Below, piece after piece: positions 8,453 to 17,889 of a stretch of DNA of 64,000 bases (positions are counted from its first letter, which is position 1; every line of letters starts with the position of its first letter). The stretch spans positions 1-64,000 of the forward strand of contig QXWV01000030.1 in assembly GCA_009911195.1 (NCBI GenBank). Direction: 5' to 3'. The notes under the pieces were generated by a model that did not search any database, was not told where the DNA came from, and saw only the letters and a list, made by a program, of their open reading frames with translations. The position numbers and the translations under genes are program-made. The DNA is from Lachnospiraceae bacterium (GTDB lineage Bacteria; Bacillota; Clostridia; Lachnospirales; Lachnospiraceae).

Positions 8453-10135
8453 ATGACAGAGCAGGAGCAGTTTGAGCAGGAACAGTTTGAACTGGATAGG
8501 ATAAAAAAGCAGTTCGCACAGTGCGGACATCCTGTGGAGTGTGAAGAAGTCCAGGAGGAAGAAATTATGTTGCCTATGGAAGACGGCATTTCTTTGAGGA
8601 CTATCATTTACAGGCCCAAATTGGAGGGGCAGATTCCGGTAATTGTGGTAAGGACCTGCTACCCTAATAATGATTACATATACCGTGCTACGGCCAGGGA
8701 GTACGGCAAAAGAGGATTTGCCTATATTTATCAGTATTGCAGGGGAACTGGCGGCTCGGAAGGGGAGTGGGAACCCAACGTAAACGAACGGGCGGATGGA
8801 AAGTGTATGATTGATTGGGTTTGCGGGCTTCCCTGGACCGGCAATGTAGGGTACTGGGGATGTTCCTATTTAGCCTTGACGGGATGGCTGATTGCGGATA
8901 TTCTTCCCGGGAAGGTAAAAACCATGTATTTGACCCATTACGGTACATTCCGGCATGTGTCGGCTTACAAAGATGGCTTATTCCGCCATGATGTGCTGAC
9001 GGCTTGGGCAATGGAAAATGCCGGCTATCCGGTGACTGCAGATTATCTCGAATCTTGCCGCTTCCGGCCTCATGTGGAAGTGGATGAAAAGCTGTGGGGC
9101 AAGAAGCTGGAATGGTACCGCAAATGGGTAACGAGCACCAATGCCAGCGATGAGTACTGGAATACAGGGGTATGGGGGCTGTTAAAAGAAATCCCTTCCC
9201 GGGTGAAAGTGCCCATTTATATGGGTGAAGGCTGGTATGACCATCATCTTGGTTCGGCCATTGAGACATACCGGGCTTTATCGGAAGAGGCAAAGGAAAA
9301 AAGCAAGTTTATGATTGGGGCATGGGACCATAATTTTAATGTGGTTGTGAAAGGACATCAGGGAGAGCATTTTGAAAACGATGATATCCTGCGGGCATTT
9401 GACTGGTTCTATGATATTCTGGTGGAAGAGAAGACACCGGAAGGAAGCATTGATACTTATATTATAGGAGAAGACAGTTGGTACCACAGGGCGGATTATG
9501 ATTTGAAAGACCAAGGAGAATACCGGTTGTGGCTGGGGGCGGAGCGGACGCTTCTGGCAGAAAGGGGGGAAGAAGGAACGGAGGAATTTACCTTCTGCCC
9601 GGAAAACCCGGTATCTACCCATGGGGCGGAATCCCTTCTGGTTACAGCCCAGGAGCAGGGAAGCCTGCTGCAGCCGGAGCCGGATTACCGGGAAGACGTG
9701 GTAAGCTTCCTGTCCGAACCTTTGGGGCAAAGCGTGACCGTATTGGGAAAAATTAAAGCCGAATTGGAAGTGGAGACGGATGCAGAAGATACAGCGTTTG
9801 TTGTCAAGGTAATGGAAGTGATGGAGAATGGGGAAGCGTATAATGTGCGGACAGGAATCACTACGCTGGGATACCGGAATCAGAGCAAATCCAGAATGGC
9901 ATATACCCCTAATACCACGGTGTCTGTTACCATTGAAATGTGGGATGTGGCGTGGAAGTTCCAGAATGGCTCCCGGATTCGGATTGATGTTACCTCATCC
10001 GACTTTCCCCAGTATTCCGTACATAGCAATTATGCGGGCTGTTGGGCTTTGGCAACGGGGAGCAAGGATGCCCATCAGAAGATTTATTATGGCAAGGGGC
10101 ATATTTCTTCCATAATATTTCCAAAGATTGGGTAG
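8453..10135 (+). CDS. CocE/NonD family alpha/beta-hydrolase (X-Pro peptidase-like)
   Basis: A 560-residue protein of the CocE/X-prolyl dipeptidyl-peptidase S15 class. The N-terminal alpha/beta-hydrolase fold has nucleophile Ser138 in 'GYWGCSYLA' and the tryptophan-rich motif 'GEGWYDHH'; a C-terminal jelly-roll domain ends with 'GSRIRIDVTSSDFP'. No signal peptide, so cytoplasmic. The ATG at 8453 is preferred over GTG 8441, which abuts the AAAGGGTG ribosome site. It lies 110 bp after the ATPase gene, so it plausibly hydrolyses an amide or ester in the imported compound. Substrate is not deducible. Confidence 0.85.
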   Translation: MTEQEQFEQEQFELDRIKKQFAQCGHPVECEEVQEEEIMLPMEDGISLRTIIYRPKLEGQIPVIVVRTCYPNNDYIYRATAREYGKRGFAYIYQYCRGTGGSEGEWEPNVNERADGKCMIDWVCGLPWTGNVGYWGCSYLALTGWLIADILPGKVKTMYLTHYGTFRHVSAYKDGLFRHDVLTAWAMENAGYPVTADYLESCRFRPHVEVDEKLWGKKLEWYRKWVTSTNASDEYWNTGVWGLLKEIPSRVKVPIYMGEGWYDHHLGSAIETYRALSEEAKEKSKFMIGAWDHNFNVVVKGHQGEHFENDDILRAFDWFYDILVEEKTPEGSIDTYIIGEDSWYHRADYDLKDQGEYRLWLGAERTLLAERGEEGTEEFTFCPENPVSTHGAESLLVTAQEQGSLLQPEPDYREDVVSFLSEPLGQSVTVLGKIKAELEVETDAEDTAFVVKVMEVMENGEAYNVRTGITTLGYRNQSKSRMAYTPNTTVSVTIEMWDVAWKFQNGSRIRIDVTSSDFPQYSVHSNYAGCWALATGSKDAHQKIYYGKGHISSIIFPKIG

Positions 10136-10253
10136 TAATGTTAAAAGTCAGACAGGAAATTGGCCGGGATGTGGAATGGCTGGTGTGTTTGGTATGTAGA
10201 AAAAACATAACGGTTAGTACTTAGTTTGATAAAGGTAGGAGATAGATAAGATT

Positions 10254-11483
10254 ATGGGTAGTCAAAAAAATGAGAATATAAATATGGAAGATGTACAGGC
10301 ACTGCAAAATTTAAAAGTGCTGGACTTGACGAGGGTGGTAGCAGGACCTTATGGGGCTTCTATTTTGGGGGATTTTGGAGCGGATGTATTAAAAATTGAG
10401 ATGCCAGGGAATGGGGATGATGCCAGAGGTTATGGCCCATATGAGCATGGAGAGAGTGTTTATTACGCAAACCTTAACAGGAACAAGAGGGGAATCACCC
10501 TGAACCTGAAATCTGAGAAAGGGAAAGAAGTTTTCTTAAAGCTTGTGGAGGATGCGGATATTCTGCTGGAAAATTATAGGCCGGGCGTAATGGAAAGGCT
10601 GGGGCTTGGTTATGAGACGCTCCATCAGATAAATCCTAAACTTATTTATGGCGCAATATCCGGTTTCGGCTCTTACGGGCCTTATTCCCAAAGGCCAGGT
10701 TATGATATTATTTCTCAGGGGATGGGCGGCTTGATGAGTATTACAGGGGAAAAAGGCGGCAAGCCTACCCGTTCCGGGAATGCTATGGGGGATATCCTGG
10801 GGGGTCTGAATCTTGTCATCGGCGTTCTGGCGGCGGTAAATGCCAGAAATATTACGGGTCTGGGGCAGAAAGTGGACGTTTCGCTGGTGGATTCCGTGGT
10901 GGCCAGCCTGGAAAATGCTTATATCAGATATTTTGAATCCCATGAGCTGCCGGTGAGAAACGGGAATGCATATGCTTCCATCGCCCCTTATGATACTTAT
11001 AAAGCGAAGGACGGTTATGTCATTATCGGCTGTGGCAATCAGAAATTGTATGAGAAGTTCTGTAATGAAGTAGTGGATATGCCATGGATGATTACCGACG
11101 AAAGATTCCTGACAGTGCCGTTGCGTGTGGAAAACAATGAGATTCAGAAGGGCTATATTGAAGAGTGGACCGGAGAGCGCACCGTAGATGAAATCGTGGA
11201 TTTGGTATTGTCCAAAGGCATTCCTGCAGGGCCGATTTATAATGTAAAGCAGATAGTGGAAGATGAGCATATCGCAAAGGCGAGGGAAATGTTTATTGAT
11301 ATTGAGCATCCCCGCATCGGAAAGATGACGGTGAACGGGAATCCGGTGAAGCTGATGGATATGAAACCCAGGATTAACCGCCCGGCCCCCATACTGGGGC
11401 AGGATAACCATGATGTGTTTGTGGGGAAACTGGGGTATTCGGAAGAAGAATATGAGCGGATGAAAGAAGAGAAGGTTTTTTAG
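10254..11483 (+). CDS. Class III CoA-transferase (CaiB/BaiF family)
   Basis: A 409-residue family III CoA-transferase. It shows the N-terminal 'LKVLDLTRVVAGPYGASILG' Rossmann-like block, 'ADVLKIEMPGNGDDAR', the NRNKR motif, and Asp180 in 'NAMGDILGG', the position of the catalytic Asp that forms the acyl anhydride in this family. It would move CoA between organic acids, activating a carboxylate for breakdown. As last gene of the peptide-transporter cluster, just before a strong terminator, it may activate an acid released by the CocE-type hydrolase; that is inference. Confidence 0.9.
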   Translation: MGSQKNENINMEDVQALQNLKVLDLTRVVAGPYGASILGDFGADVLKIEMPGNGDDARGYGPYEHGESVYYANLNRNKRGITLNLKSEKGKEVFLKLVEDADILLENYRPGVMERLGLGYETLHQINPKLIYGAISGFGSYGPYSQRPGYDIISQGMGGLMSITGEKGGKPTRSGNAMGDILGGLNLVIGVLAAVNARNITGLGQKVDVSLVDSVVASLENAYIRYFESHELPVRNGNAYASIAPYDTYKAKDGYVIIGCGNQKLYEKFCNEVVDMPWMITDERFLTVPLRVENNEIQKGYIEEWTGERTVDEIVDLVLSKGIPAGPIYNVKQIVEDEHIAKAREMFIDIEHPRIGKMTVNGNPVKLMDMKPRINRPAPILGQDNHDVFVGKLGYSEEEYERMKEEKVF

Positions 11484-11532
11484 GGAGTTTGATTCAGAGG
11501 GATAGATAAGAGGGATAATAGTGAGTGGCAAG

Positions 11533-11575
11533 AACACTGTCGCCTGTCAAAATGAACGGGGCGGCAGTGTTTTTT
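11533..11575 (+). terminator. Rho-independent terminator of the transporter/CoA-transferase operon
   Basis: A 12-bp stem, AACACTGTCGCC (11533-11544) with GGCGGCAGTGTT (11560-11571) including one G-U pair, is followed directly by a T run. Confidence 0.85.
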
Positions 11576-11703
11576 ACCTTATAGGTGCGGATTTAACGGC
11601 GCAAAATGTTCCGATGAGCCTCTTGGAACGAAAATCCTGTTCGGCAGAGACTTCCACGATAGTGTATAATGTGGAACAAGCAATAAAAAAAGGAGGTATA
11701 GGA

Positions 11704-11880
11704 ATGAATGGCTACAGACTGACGGAGGACAAGCTGGCTGGATTCGCAGAACATTTAAAAGGGGAAGAACAGGGGAATGCTACCATAGAGAAATACGTAA
11801 GGAATGTGAGATTCTTCGCCCAATGGCTGGACGGTGCGGCGGTGACTAAAGAAGCGGTAGCCAGGGATAGGAAAAAAATT
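11704..11880 (+). pseudogene. Truncated tyrosine recombinase (integrase) N-terminus
   Basis: A strong SD (AGGAGG, seven bases before ATG 11704) starts a reading frame whose first ~58 residues look like the SAM-like core-binding domain of phage/XerC-type integrases: 'GNATIEKYVRNVRFFAQWL' and 'AVTKEAVARDRKK'. From about 11875 the resemblance stops and the frame runs on as the antisense of the convergent gene. The catalytic domain (R..HxxR..Y) is missing, so this is a remnant of a mobile element or recombinase gene cut by a past rearrangement. Confidence 0.65.
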
Positions 11881-12558
11881 TTATTGACGCGTTTTCACAC
11901 CAATCAACGATATCCCTTTCGCCTTTCCTCCATTGATATTTTTCACCAATTCGTTAAAATCGGTAAACGGACCGACGGTTTTACCGTTGCAGTAAACGTT
12001 ATGGGCAGTGAATATGCTGCCCTTTTTTGAAATATGTATGGTGTGGATTTCTTTCCGGATATCATCACGGTCATTATACATCGTGAAGATAAGGCATGGA
12101 TAGTTCATCGCTAATGTGGAGAAATCAGCTTCTTTTGTAGTGAAAGAGGTGGCGAAACCTTTAGATTCTAAGAAATCCCGGAGGGCTTTGGGCGAAGTGC
12201 CGAATTTACCGTTAAGAGCCATACCATCTTTTTCAAAACAGGAAATTAATTCCGGTAAATCCATGATGGGATGCTGCATAAGGCATTGTGTAGCATTATA
12301 TACTGCGAAAATTTCGCAGCCGGAATATTGCATAGTGTACTTGCCGTAAGGCATATCAGTATAGGCATTCTGGTCTTCCACATAACCGTTATTTTTATCA
12401 AGTACACTCAAATGATGGAAAATCGCCTGCCGGTTTATGGCCAGATGTTCTTGCCAATGGCTTGGAATAAGCTTCTGGATACGGCGGAGCAGCTCATAAA
12501 CGGCGACTATAGTGCCATTGTTTATTCTTTTTGGAATAAAGGAGAATAAGAAGTTCAT
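11881..12558 (-). CDS. Cysteine-peptidase-like (C39/papain-like fold) protein
   Basis: A 225-residue protein without signal peptide. 'YTMQYSGCEIFAVYNATQCL' places Cys81 in a context like the nucleophile of C39-type papain-fold peptidases, and later histidines ('EIHTIHISKKGS', 'FTAHNVY') could supply the base. The SD TAGGAGC precedes ATG 12558. It is 32 bp after the end of murG on the same strand and so probably the last gene of that operon. Its 3' end abuts the truncated integrase. The family assignment is from motif resemblance only; it could be inactive or act on an unknown peptide. Confidence 0.55.
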   Translation of the reverse strand: MNFLFSFIPKRINNGTIVAVYELLRRIQKLIPSHWQEHLAINRQAIFHHLSVLDKNNGYVEDQNAYTDMPYGKYTMQYSGCEIFAVYNATQCLMQHPIMDLPELISCFEKDGMALNGKFGTSPKALRDFLESKGFATSFTTKEADFSTLAMNYPCLIFTMYNDRDDIRKEIHTIHISKKGSIFTAHNVYCNGKTVGPFTDFNELVKNINGGKAKGISLIGVKTRQ

Positions 12559-12590
12559 CAGTAGCCGCTCCTATGGGGTGATTTTTCGTA

Positions 12591-13667
12591 TCAATGATAT
12601 TGTTTATAAGTTTCTTCCAGCAAATTAGTAATGGTCTTGATGGAATTGAGCTGGTTGCTGCGGCTCATAGCTTCGATATAAGTCTGCCTTGTAAAATAAA
12701 GTTCATGGCATTTTTCCACTAGGAGATTTTCGGTAAGGTAATCTTCATCAATAATCAGGCTGAACCCTTGGGACTCAAAGGATTTGGCATTTAAAATCTG
12801 GTCGCCCCGGCTGCTGTGCGTGGAAAGGGGGATGAGCAGATTAGGCTTTTTCAGTGCCAGCAGTTCACAGATAGAATTGGCTCCGGCCCTGGAAATGACA
12901 ATATCCGCCATGGCAAAGATATCTTTCAATTCTGATTTTAAATATTCAAACTGTTTATAACCTTCAATATTCAGCATCAGGTTATCCACTTTGTCTTTGC
13001 CGCAAATATGAACTACCTGAAAATCTTCCAGAAGCTGAGGCAGGGCATCGCGAACCGTTTTATTAATGGCTTCCGCGCCTAAGCTGCCGCCAATGACCAT
13101 GATAACAGGCTTGTTGGATGTGAACTTACACATATCATAGGCAGCGATTTTATTACCTTTAGCCAGTTCTTCCCGGATAGGGGAGCCAGTAAGGACAGCT
13201 TTCCCTTCGGGAAGCATGGGAATGGTTTCCGGGAAATTGCAGCATATTTTCTCCGCTACAGGTATGCACAGCTTGTTGGCCAACCCCGGTGTCATATCCG
13301 ACTCGTGGATAATGCAGGGGATGGATAGGGAGGCTGCCGCCCGGACAACAGGAACGCTGACAAAACCGCCTTTGGAAAAAACAATATCAGGCTGGATTTG
13401 CTTCAAATATTTTCTTGCTTCCCGGTATCCCTTCATTACACGGAAAGGGTCGGTAAAATTCTTCGGGTCAAAATACCGGCGGAATTTACCGGTAGCAATA
13501 CCGTAGTAAGGGATGTCAAAATCGGAAATCAGTTTTTTTTCTATGCCTTCATAGGAACCTATATAGTATATTTCATAACCTAATTCCTTGAGTTTGGGAA
13601 TTAATGCGATATTCGGTGTTACATGGCCGGCTGTTCCGCCACCGGTAAGGACGATTTTCTTTGCCAT
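12591..13667 (-). CDS. murG: UDP-GlcNAc:lipid I N-acetylglucosaminyltransferase MurG
   Basis: A 358-residue GT28 enzyme that adds GlcNAc to lipid I to form lipid II at the inner face of the membrane. The N-terminal diphosphate loop is GGGTAGHVTPN; 'DIVFSKGGFVSVP' and 'IIHESDMTPGLANKL' mark the acceptor domain; 'VIGGSLGAEAINK' and 'ISRAGANSICELLAL' mark the UDP-GlcNAc domain. It is outside any visible dcw cluster, flanked by a TSCPD protein upstream and the cysteine-peptidase-like gene downstream on the same strand. Confidence 0.93.
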   Translation of the reverse strand: MAKKIVLTGGGTAGHVTPNIALIPKLKELGYEIYYIGSYEGIEKKLISDFDIPYYGIATGKFRRYFDPKNFTDPFRVMKGYREARKYLKQIQPDIVFSKGGFVSVPVVRAAASLSIPCIIHESDMTPGLANKLCIPVAEKICCNFPETIPMLPEGKAVLTGSPIREELAKGNKIAAYDMCKFTSNKPVIMVIGGSLGAEAINKTVRDALPQLLEDFQVVHICGKDKVDNLMLNIEGYKQFEYLKSELKDIFAMADIVISRAGANSICELLALKKPNLLIPLSTHSSRGDQILNAKSFESQGFSLIIDEDYLTENLLVEKCHELYFTRQTYIEAMSRSNQLNSIKTITNLLEETYKQYH

Positions 13668-13700
13668 AGATAGATTGCCTCCAAAATCATAATCTCTTTC

Positions 13701-13937
13701 TTAAATCATACTCTCCAGTGCCTGCGCAAGCTGGTCAGGGCAGGATGTGGATTTATGGCCGCAGCGGATGCCTTTTAGCCTTTGAATAGCATCTTTGGCG
13801 TCCATTCCCGTCACTAGTTTGGAAATACCCTGTAAATTACCGTGGCATCCTCCCGTAAAAGATACGGATTGTACAATACCGTTTTCCAGTTCAATTTCAA
13901 TGGATGTAGAACAAGTACCTTTTGTCTGATATTTCAT
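13701..13937 (-). CDS. TSCPD-domain protein (TIGR03905-type)
   Basis: A 78-residue protein with the signature STSCPDQL near the C terminus and conserved cysteines (GTCSTS, GGCHGN, IRCGH). It matches the small TSCPD family also found at the end of some ribonucleotide reductases. Function is not known; cysteine spacing suggests metal binding. GGGAGG precedes the ATG. It is first in the murG operon, 33 bp upstream of murG. Confidence 0.85.
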   Translation of the reverse strand: MKYQTKGTCSTSIEIELENGIVQSVSFTGGCHGNLQGISKLVTGMDAKDAIQRLKGIRCGHKSTSCPDQLAQALESMI

Positions 13938-14117
13938 AATGAATCCTCCCGTCTTGATTGCTATTAATTTCCAATGATTATACCAGAATTCATACGAATT
14001 TACCAGTAGTATTGCTCAATCCGTCGAAATTTGTAAATGCCTTACACCCCTTAAAATATTGAGATAAAGGAGGGATTTGTTTATAATATTTAAAACAAGG
14101 GCAGGAGGTGACGGTGT

Positions 14118-15239
14118 ATGCCTACAGATATACTTCAAGGCATGTATACAGTGTTTTTAGAAAACAGGGTGCTTAGCTATATCTTTCTGGCGCTGCTATT
14201 ATTAAGCATAATATGCCAAATTATAATAGGCGTGATATATTTGAAGCTGATTAAACAAACGGACAATATGGCCTGTACCAAAAGCAAATTTTTAAAACAG
14301 TGCAAACTGAAATTTATCAACTGTTATCAAATCAGCGGGGAAGTAACCAATGTTCCGGTTTTTGTGGACAAGTCCATGACAAAAATATCTTTTTTGGGGA
14401 TATCCATGTCTGGATTGCACCATCTGGCCGGGCAGTTTGTCTTGCTGTCAGTGGTCACTGCCGGTGCAGGGGCTTGCCAGGAAATTACACAGGGTGAAAC
14501 CGTGGGGAAAATACTTCCCTATTATGTTGTCAGTTTTTTCGGATTATATGTATACTTTTCTGTATCCGGGATAGTGGATATTGCAGGAAAAAAGGAACGG
14601 CTGAAAATTAACCTGGTGGATTATCTGGAAAACCATATGGCAAATAAATTAAAGCAGTCAGATGTAGATTGGGAAAAACTTACTGGCGAAAATTTGAGCG
14701 CGGAAAAAAGGAAAGCACATTTATGGAAAATGGGCTTACAAGGAAAGAAAAAAGGGGTACATAAAAAGAAGGCTGCGGGTGGGGTAAAGGAAATAGAAGC
14801 AACTAAGAAAAAAGGGAATCCGGGAAAGGCGGAAGCCGCCTGGAGCGGGATGGAACCGGATAAAGGTAGGGGGGAAGTAAAGGCCGGGAAGATAAACATT
14901 GAGAAGGCCAAGGGGAGGAAAAAGAAGGATAAGAAAGGCAAGAATGTTGCCGCAGCCGGGTTGGATGCGAAAGAAAAGAAACGCTTGCTGCGGGAAGGGA
15001 TAGGGCTTTCCGCGGAACGGGAAACACAGGAGACGGCAAAGGTGATGGCTTTCGCGCCTGCGGGGGAGCAGGATAAGCCGCAGACAGTAAGTCAGGAAGA
15101 GATGGAGCACGAAAACATAAGAAGAGACAATGCGGAAGAGGGGAAGCCGGAAGGGGTACAGGAAGAAGAAAAAGTGGCGGTGTTTTCCCATCAGGAAGCA
15201 GAAGAACTGGAAGAGCTTTTGCAGGAGCTGCTGGTATAG
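14118..15239 (+). CDS. Membrane protein with lysine/glutamate-rich cytoplasmic tail
   Basis: Unrecognised 373-residue protein. The N-terminal half has about three hydrophobic segments (residues ~18-42, ~100-120, ~135-155) and scattered cysteines. The C-terminal ~200 residues are a low-complexity, highly charged tail with many KKK/KKGK runs, turning acidic at the very end ('QEAEELEELLQELL', a short coiled-coil-like stretch). SD AGGAGGTG. It stands alone between two minus-strand operons and ends at its own terminator. The basic tail could bind nucleic acid or acidic lipid; this is speculation. Confidence 0.75.
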   Translation: MPTDILQGMYTVFLENRVLSYIFLALLLLSIICQIIIGVIYLKLIKQTDNMACTKSKFLKQCKLKFINCYQISGEVTNVPVFVDKSMTKISFLGISMSGLHHLAGQFVLLSVVTAGAGACQEITQGETVGKILPYYVVSFFGLYVYFSVSGIVDIAGKKERLKINLVDYLENHMANKLKQSDVDWEKLTGENLSAEKRKAHLWKMGLQGKKKGVHKKKAAGGVKEIEATKKKGNPGKAEAAWSGMEPDKGRGEVKAGKINIEKAKGRKKKDKKGKNVAAAGLDAKEKKRLLREGIGLSAERETQETAKVMAFAPAGEQDKPQTVSQEEMEHENIRRDNAEEGKPEGVQEEEKVAVFSHQEAEELEELLQELLV

Positions 15240-15250
15240 GGCAGACAATG

Positions 15251-15286
15251 GGGGGCTATCATAGGAGGTAGCCCCCTGCCTCTTTT
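15251..15286 (+). terminator. Terminator after the lysine-rich membrane protein
   Basis: Stem GGGGGCTA (15251-15258) with TAGCCCCC (15269-15276); a T tract follows after a short gap. Confidence 0.65.
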
Positions 15287-15316
15287 TGTACAAAGCTCTT
15301 AAGCGGTAGATTTTGG

Positions 15317-15344
15317 AAGCTGCAAGCAAATTACAATGCAGCTT
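15317..15344 (-). terminator. Hairpin downstream of the Gfo/Idh/MocA gene
   Basis: Perfect 8-bp inverted repeat AAGCTGCA (15317-15324) / TGCAGCTT (15337-15344) six bases past the minus-strand stop. There is no strong T run, so terminator function is probable but not certain. Confidence 0.4.
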
Positions 15345-15350
15345 TCGGCC

Positions 15351-16253
15351 TTAGTATACCATTCCCCTAATCCCATCCAGTACTTCCAAATCTTTTACGG
15401 CAGTTTCGCCGCTATTGCGTAATGTTTTCCCTGCGGCAATAGAACGGGCAAAGCATGATAGCTCTGCCTCCAATGGCTCTACATTGGGAATCGACACTTT
15501 TTTTCCGGAAATAGCAATGGTTTTGTGAAACAAATCACATTCAATATAAGATTTTTTGCAATGTACGTTAATTTTCCTTATTTTACCATCGGTTGTCCTG
15601 CTGGAGATAATGGATGCCTGGGCTCTATTTTCAAACTGGAAAATGGCTTGAACAAAATCCACATTTTTCTCATTATACGATGTTCTCCCGAATGCATACA
15701 TTTTATTGGGCAGTAGACCTGGAAATATGGCATTTAAAAGAATATCTATATCATGTATCATCAAGTCATAGATAACGTCAGTATCGCTGATGCGCATATC
15801 CATTGGAGAACATCTTTCAAGGGTGGCGGCAATAATCTCCTCGTCCCGCAATACTTTCGCCAGCTCCAGTACCACAGGATTAAACTGTTCCACATGGCCT
15901 ACCATTAAGACCTTATGGTCAAGGGCAGCATACCTTTGGCATATCTTTGCAGCATCCTCCGCATTTAAGGACAGAGGTTTTTCCACTAAGGCATGCAGAT
16001 TATGTTCTGCCGCCTTTAAAGTTAATGATTTATGCAAGAAGGAAGGGGCTGCAATGATAACGGCTTCCACATTTTCCATAAGTTCCTCTTCTGATTGAAA
16101 AATTCTGCCTGTATATCCTGTGTCTCTTATGCGCTTTTCATCTAAATCGTAGACGCCACATAAATTAAATTCGTCTTTCATTTCTGATAATAGTTGGACA
16201 TGCTTTCTTCCCATATGCCCTACGCCAATTACACCTATTTGTATTTGTTTCAT
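15351..16253 (-). CDS. Gfo/Idh/MocA family NAD(P)-dependent oxidoreductase
   Basis: A 300-residue oxidoreductase: N-terminal Rossmann fold with GVIGVGHMGRKH and the family motif 'ALVEKPLSLNAEDA' (EKP), then a C-terminal alpha/beta domain with 'DVIYDLMIHDIDILL'. Members act on sugars, UDP-sugars or inositol. Three in-frame ATGs lie at 16265, 16259 and 16253; GGGG is six bases before the last, giving MKQIQIGVIG, which I prefer. The leader carries a GTGCAGAAATGGGG box (16273-16260, minus strand) shared with several other genes here. Substrate unknown. Confidence 0.85.
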   Translation of the reverse strand: MKQIQIGVIGVGHMGRKHVQLLSEMKDEFNLCGVYDLDEKRIRDTGYTGRIFQSEEELMENVEAVIIAAPSFLHKSLTLKAAEHNLHALVEKPLSLNAEDAAKICQRYAALDHKVLMVGHVEQFNPVVLELAKVLRDEEIIAATLERCSPMDMRISDTDVIYDLMIHDIDILLNAIFPGLLPNKMYAFGRTSYNEKNVDFVQAIFQFENRAQASIISSRTTDGKIRKINVHCKKSYIECDLFHKTIAISGKKVSIPNVEPLEAELSCFARSIAAGKTLRNSGETAVKDLEVLDGIRGMVY

Positions 16254-16391
16254 ATTCATCCCCATTTCTGCACGGTTTATGCTGCTTTATAGCGTCTCAG
16301 ATGGACAAGGGTATTATACCTCCGTTCAATGAAATCGGCAAGGCTGGTCATTGTTTATGATGGGCGGCGCAGCAGGCAGGGTGTTTGACCC

Positions 16392-16420
16392 ATGCAGGAA
16401 TCGGTGGATAATTCCTGCAT
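16392..16420. repeat. Inverted repeat upstream of pgi
   Basis: Perfect 10-bp arms ATGCAGGAAT (16392-16401) and ATTCCTGCAT (16411-16420) around a nine-base spacer. It lies just before the pgi promoter and could be an operator or a weak terminator. Confidence 0.45.
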
Positions 16421-16434
16421 TTTGGTAATTTTTC

Positions 16435-16463
16435 TTGAAAAAAAAATTTAATTTTGCTAAACT
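16435..16463 (+). promoter_or_regulatory. Promoter of pgi
   Basis: TTGAAA (16435-16440), 17-base spacer, TAAACT (16458-16463), about 38 bases before the ATG. Confidence 0.6.
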
Positions 16464-16500
16464 AAAGATGGTAAAGACATATAGAAAGGGAGCGAGTCAG

Positions 16501-17850
16501 ATGAGCAATAAAGTAAAATTTGATTATTCCAAGGCTTCTTCGTTTATCAGTGAGCACGAAGTGGAGTTCATGAAAAAGCTTGCCTTGGATGCAAAAGAAG
16601 TATTGGTTTCAAAGACAGGGGCAGGCAATGACTTTCTTGGATGGATTGATTTGCCGGTGGATTATGACAAAGAGGAGTTTGCCAGAATCCAGAAAGCGGC
16701 AACGAAGATTCAGGGGGATTCCGAAGTTCTGCTTGTCATCGGCATCGGCGGTTCCTATCTTGGGGCAAGGGCAGCCATCGAATTTTTAAGGCACAGCTTC
16801 TATAATATTGTGGACAAGTCGGTAAGGAAAGCGCCGGAGATTTACTTCGTAGGGAATTCCATCAGCTCCACATATATCAAACATCTGATGGATGTCATTG
16901 GGGAAAGGGATTTCTCCATCAATATGATTAGCAAATCCGGCACTACCACGGAGCCTGCCATTGCGTTCCGCGTTTTTAAAGAAATGATGGAGAAGAAGTA
17001 CGGCAAGGAAGAGGCGGCGAAGAGGATTTATGCTACCACGGATAAGGCAAAGGGCTCTTTGAAAAACCTGGCAACGGAAGAGGGGTATGAAACCTTTGTG
17101 GTGCCGGATGATGTAGGTGGCCGTTTCTCCGTATTGACAGCAGTGGGTCTGTTGCCTATCGCGGTGAGCGGTGCAGATATTACGAAACTGATGGAGGGTG
17201 CAGCCAGCGGAAGAAAACGTGCGTTGGAAGCTTCCTTTGAAGAAAACGATGCGCTGCAGTATGCGGCATTGAGGAATATCCTGCTGAGAAAAGGGAAATC
17301 GATAGAAATTCTTGCAAATTATGAACCAAGCGTACACTACGTATCTGAGTGGTGGAAACAGCTTTATGGGGAAAGCGAAGGAAAAGACCAGAAGGGTATT
17401 TTCCCGGCCAGCGTGGATTTGACTACGGATTTGCATTCCATGGGGCAGTTTATCCAGGATGGTGCAAGGACATTGTTTGAAACGGTTATTGATATTGAGG
17501 AAAGCAGGGAAGAAATTGTGCTGGGCACAGAGCCGGTGGACCTGGACGGGCTGAATTATCTGGCAGGAAAGACCGTTGACTTTGTAAATAAGAGCGCGAT
17601 GAACGGCACGATTCTGGCCCATACCGATGGAAATGTACCTAACTTTATGGTGCATGTACCGGAAGTTAATGAGTTCTATCTTGGCGAATTATTCTATTTC
17701 TTCGAGTTTGCCTGTGGTGTCAGCGGATATTTGCTTGGCGTAAATCCGTTTAACCAACCGGGCGTGGAAAGTTATAAGAAGAATATGTTTGCACTTCTTG
17801 GCAAACCGGGCTACGAGGAGCAGAGAGAGGAATTGCTAAAGAGGCTGTAA
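16501..17850 (+). CDS. pgi: Glucose-6-phosphate isomerase
   Basis: A 449-residue cytoplasmic PGI interconverting glucose-6-P and fructose-6-P. Visible are '[18 protein letters not shown]', the SIS-domain '[19 protein letters not shown]', the PGI signature region '[19 protein letters not shown]' and '[14 protein letters not shown]' near the end. The start is ATG 16501 with SD GAAAGGGAG; an extended reading frame to 16435 begins inside the promoter and is not used. It is monocistronic, followed by a long hairpin terminator. Confidence 0.96.
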   Translation: MSNKVKFDYSKASSFISEHEVEFMKKLALDAKEVLVSKTGAGNDFLGWIDLPVDYDKEEFARIQKAATKIQGDSEVLLVIGIGGSYLGARAAIEFLRHSFYNIVDKSVRKAPEIYFVGNSISSTYIKHLMDVIGERDFSINMISKSGTTTEPAIAFRVFKEMMEKKYGKEEAAKRIYATTDKAKGSLKNLATEEGYETFVVPDDVGGRFSVLTAVGLLPIAVSGADITKLMEGAASGRKRALEASFEENDALQYAALRNILLRKGKSIEILANYEPSVHYVSEWWKQLYGESEGKDQKGIFPASVDLTTDLHSMGQFIQDGARTLFETVIDIEESREEIVLGTEPVDLDGLNYLAGKTVDFVNKSAMNGTILAHTDGNVPNFMVHVPEVNEFYLGELFYFFEFACGVSGYLLGVNPFNQPGVESYKKNMFALLGKPGYEEQREELLKRL

Positions 17851-17889
17851 GGCAGAATAGGCAGTTTTCACGAAATAGGAATCATATTT

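Noticed and set aside
12116-12549. Plus-strand reading frames opposite the cysteine-peptidase-like gene
   Set aside because: They are antisense shadows without ribosome sites or recognisable motifs.
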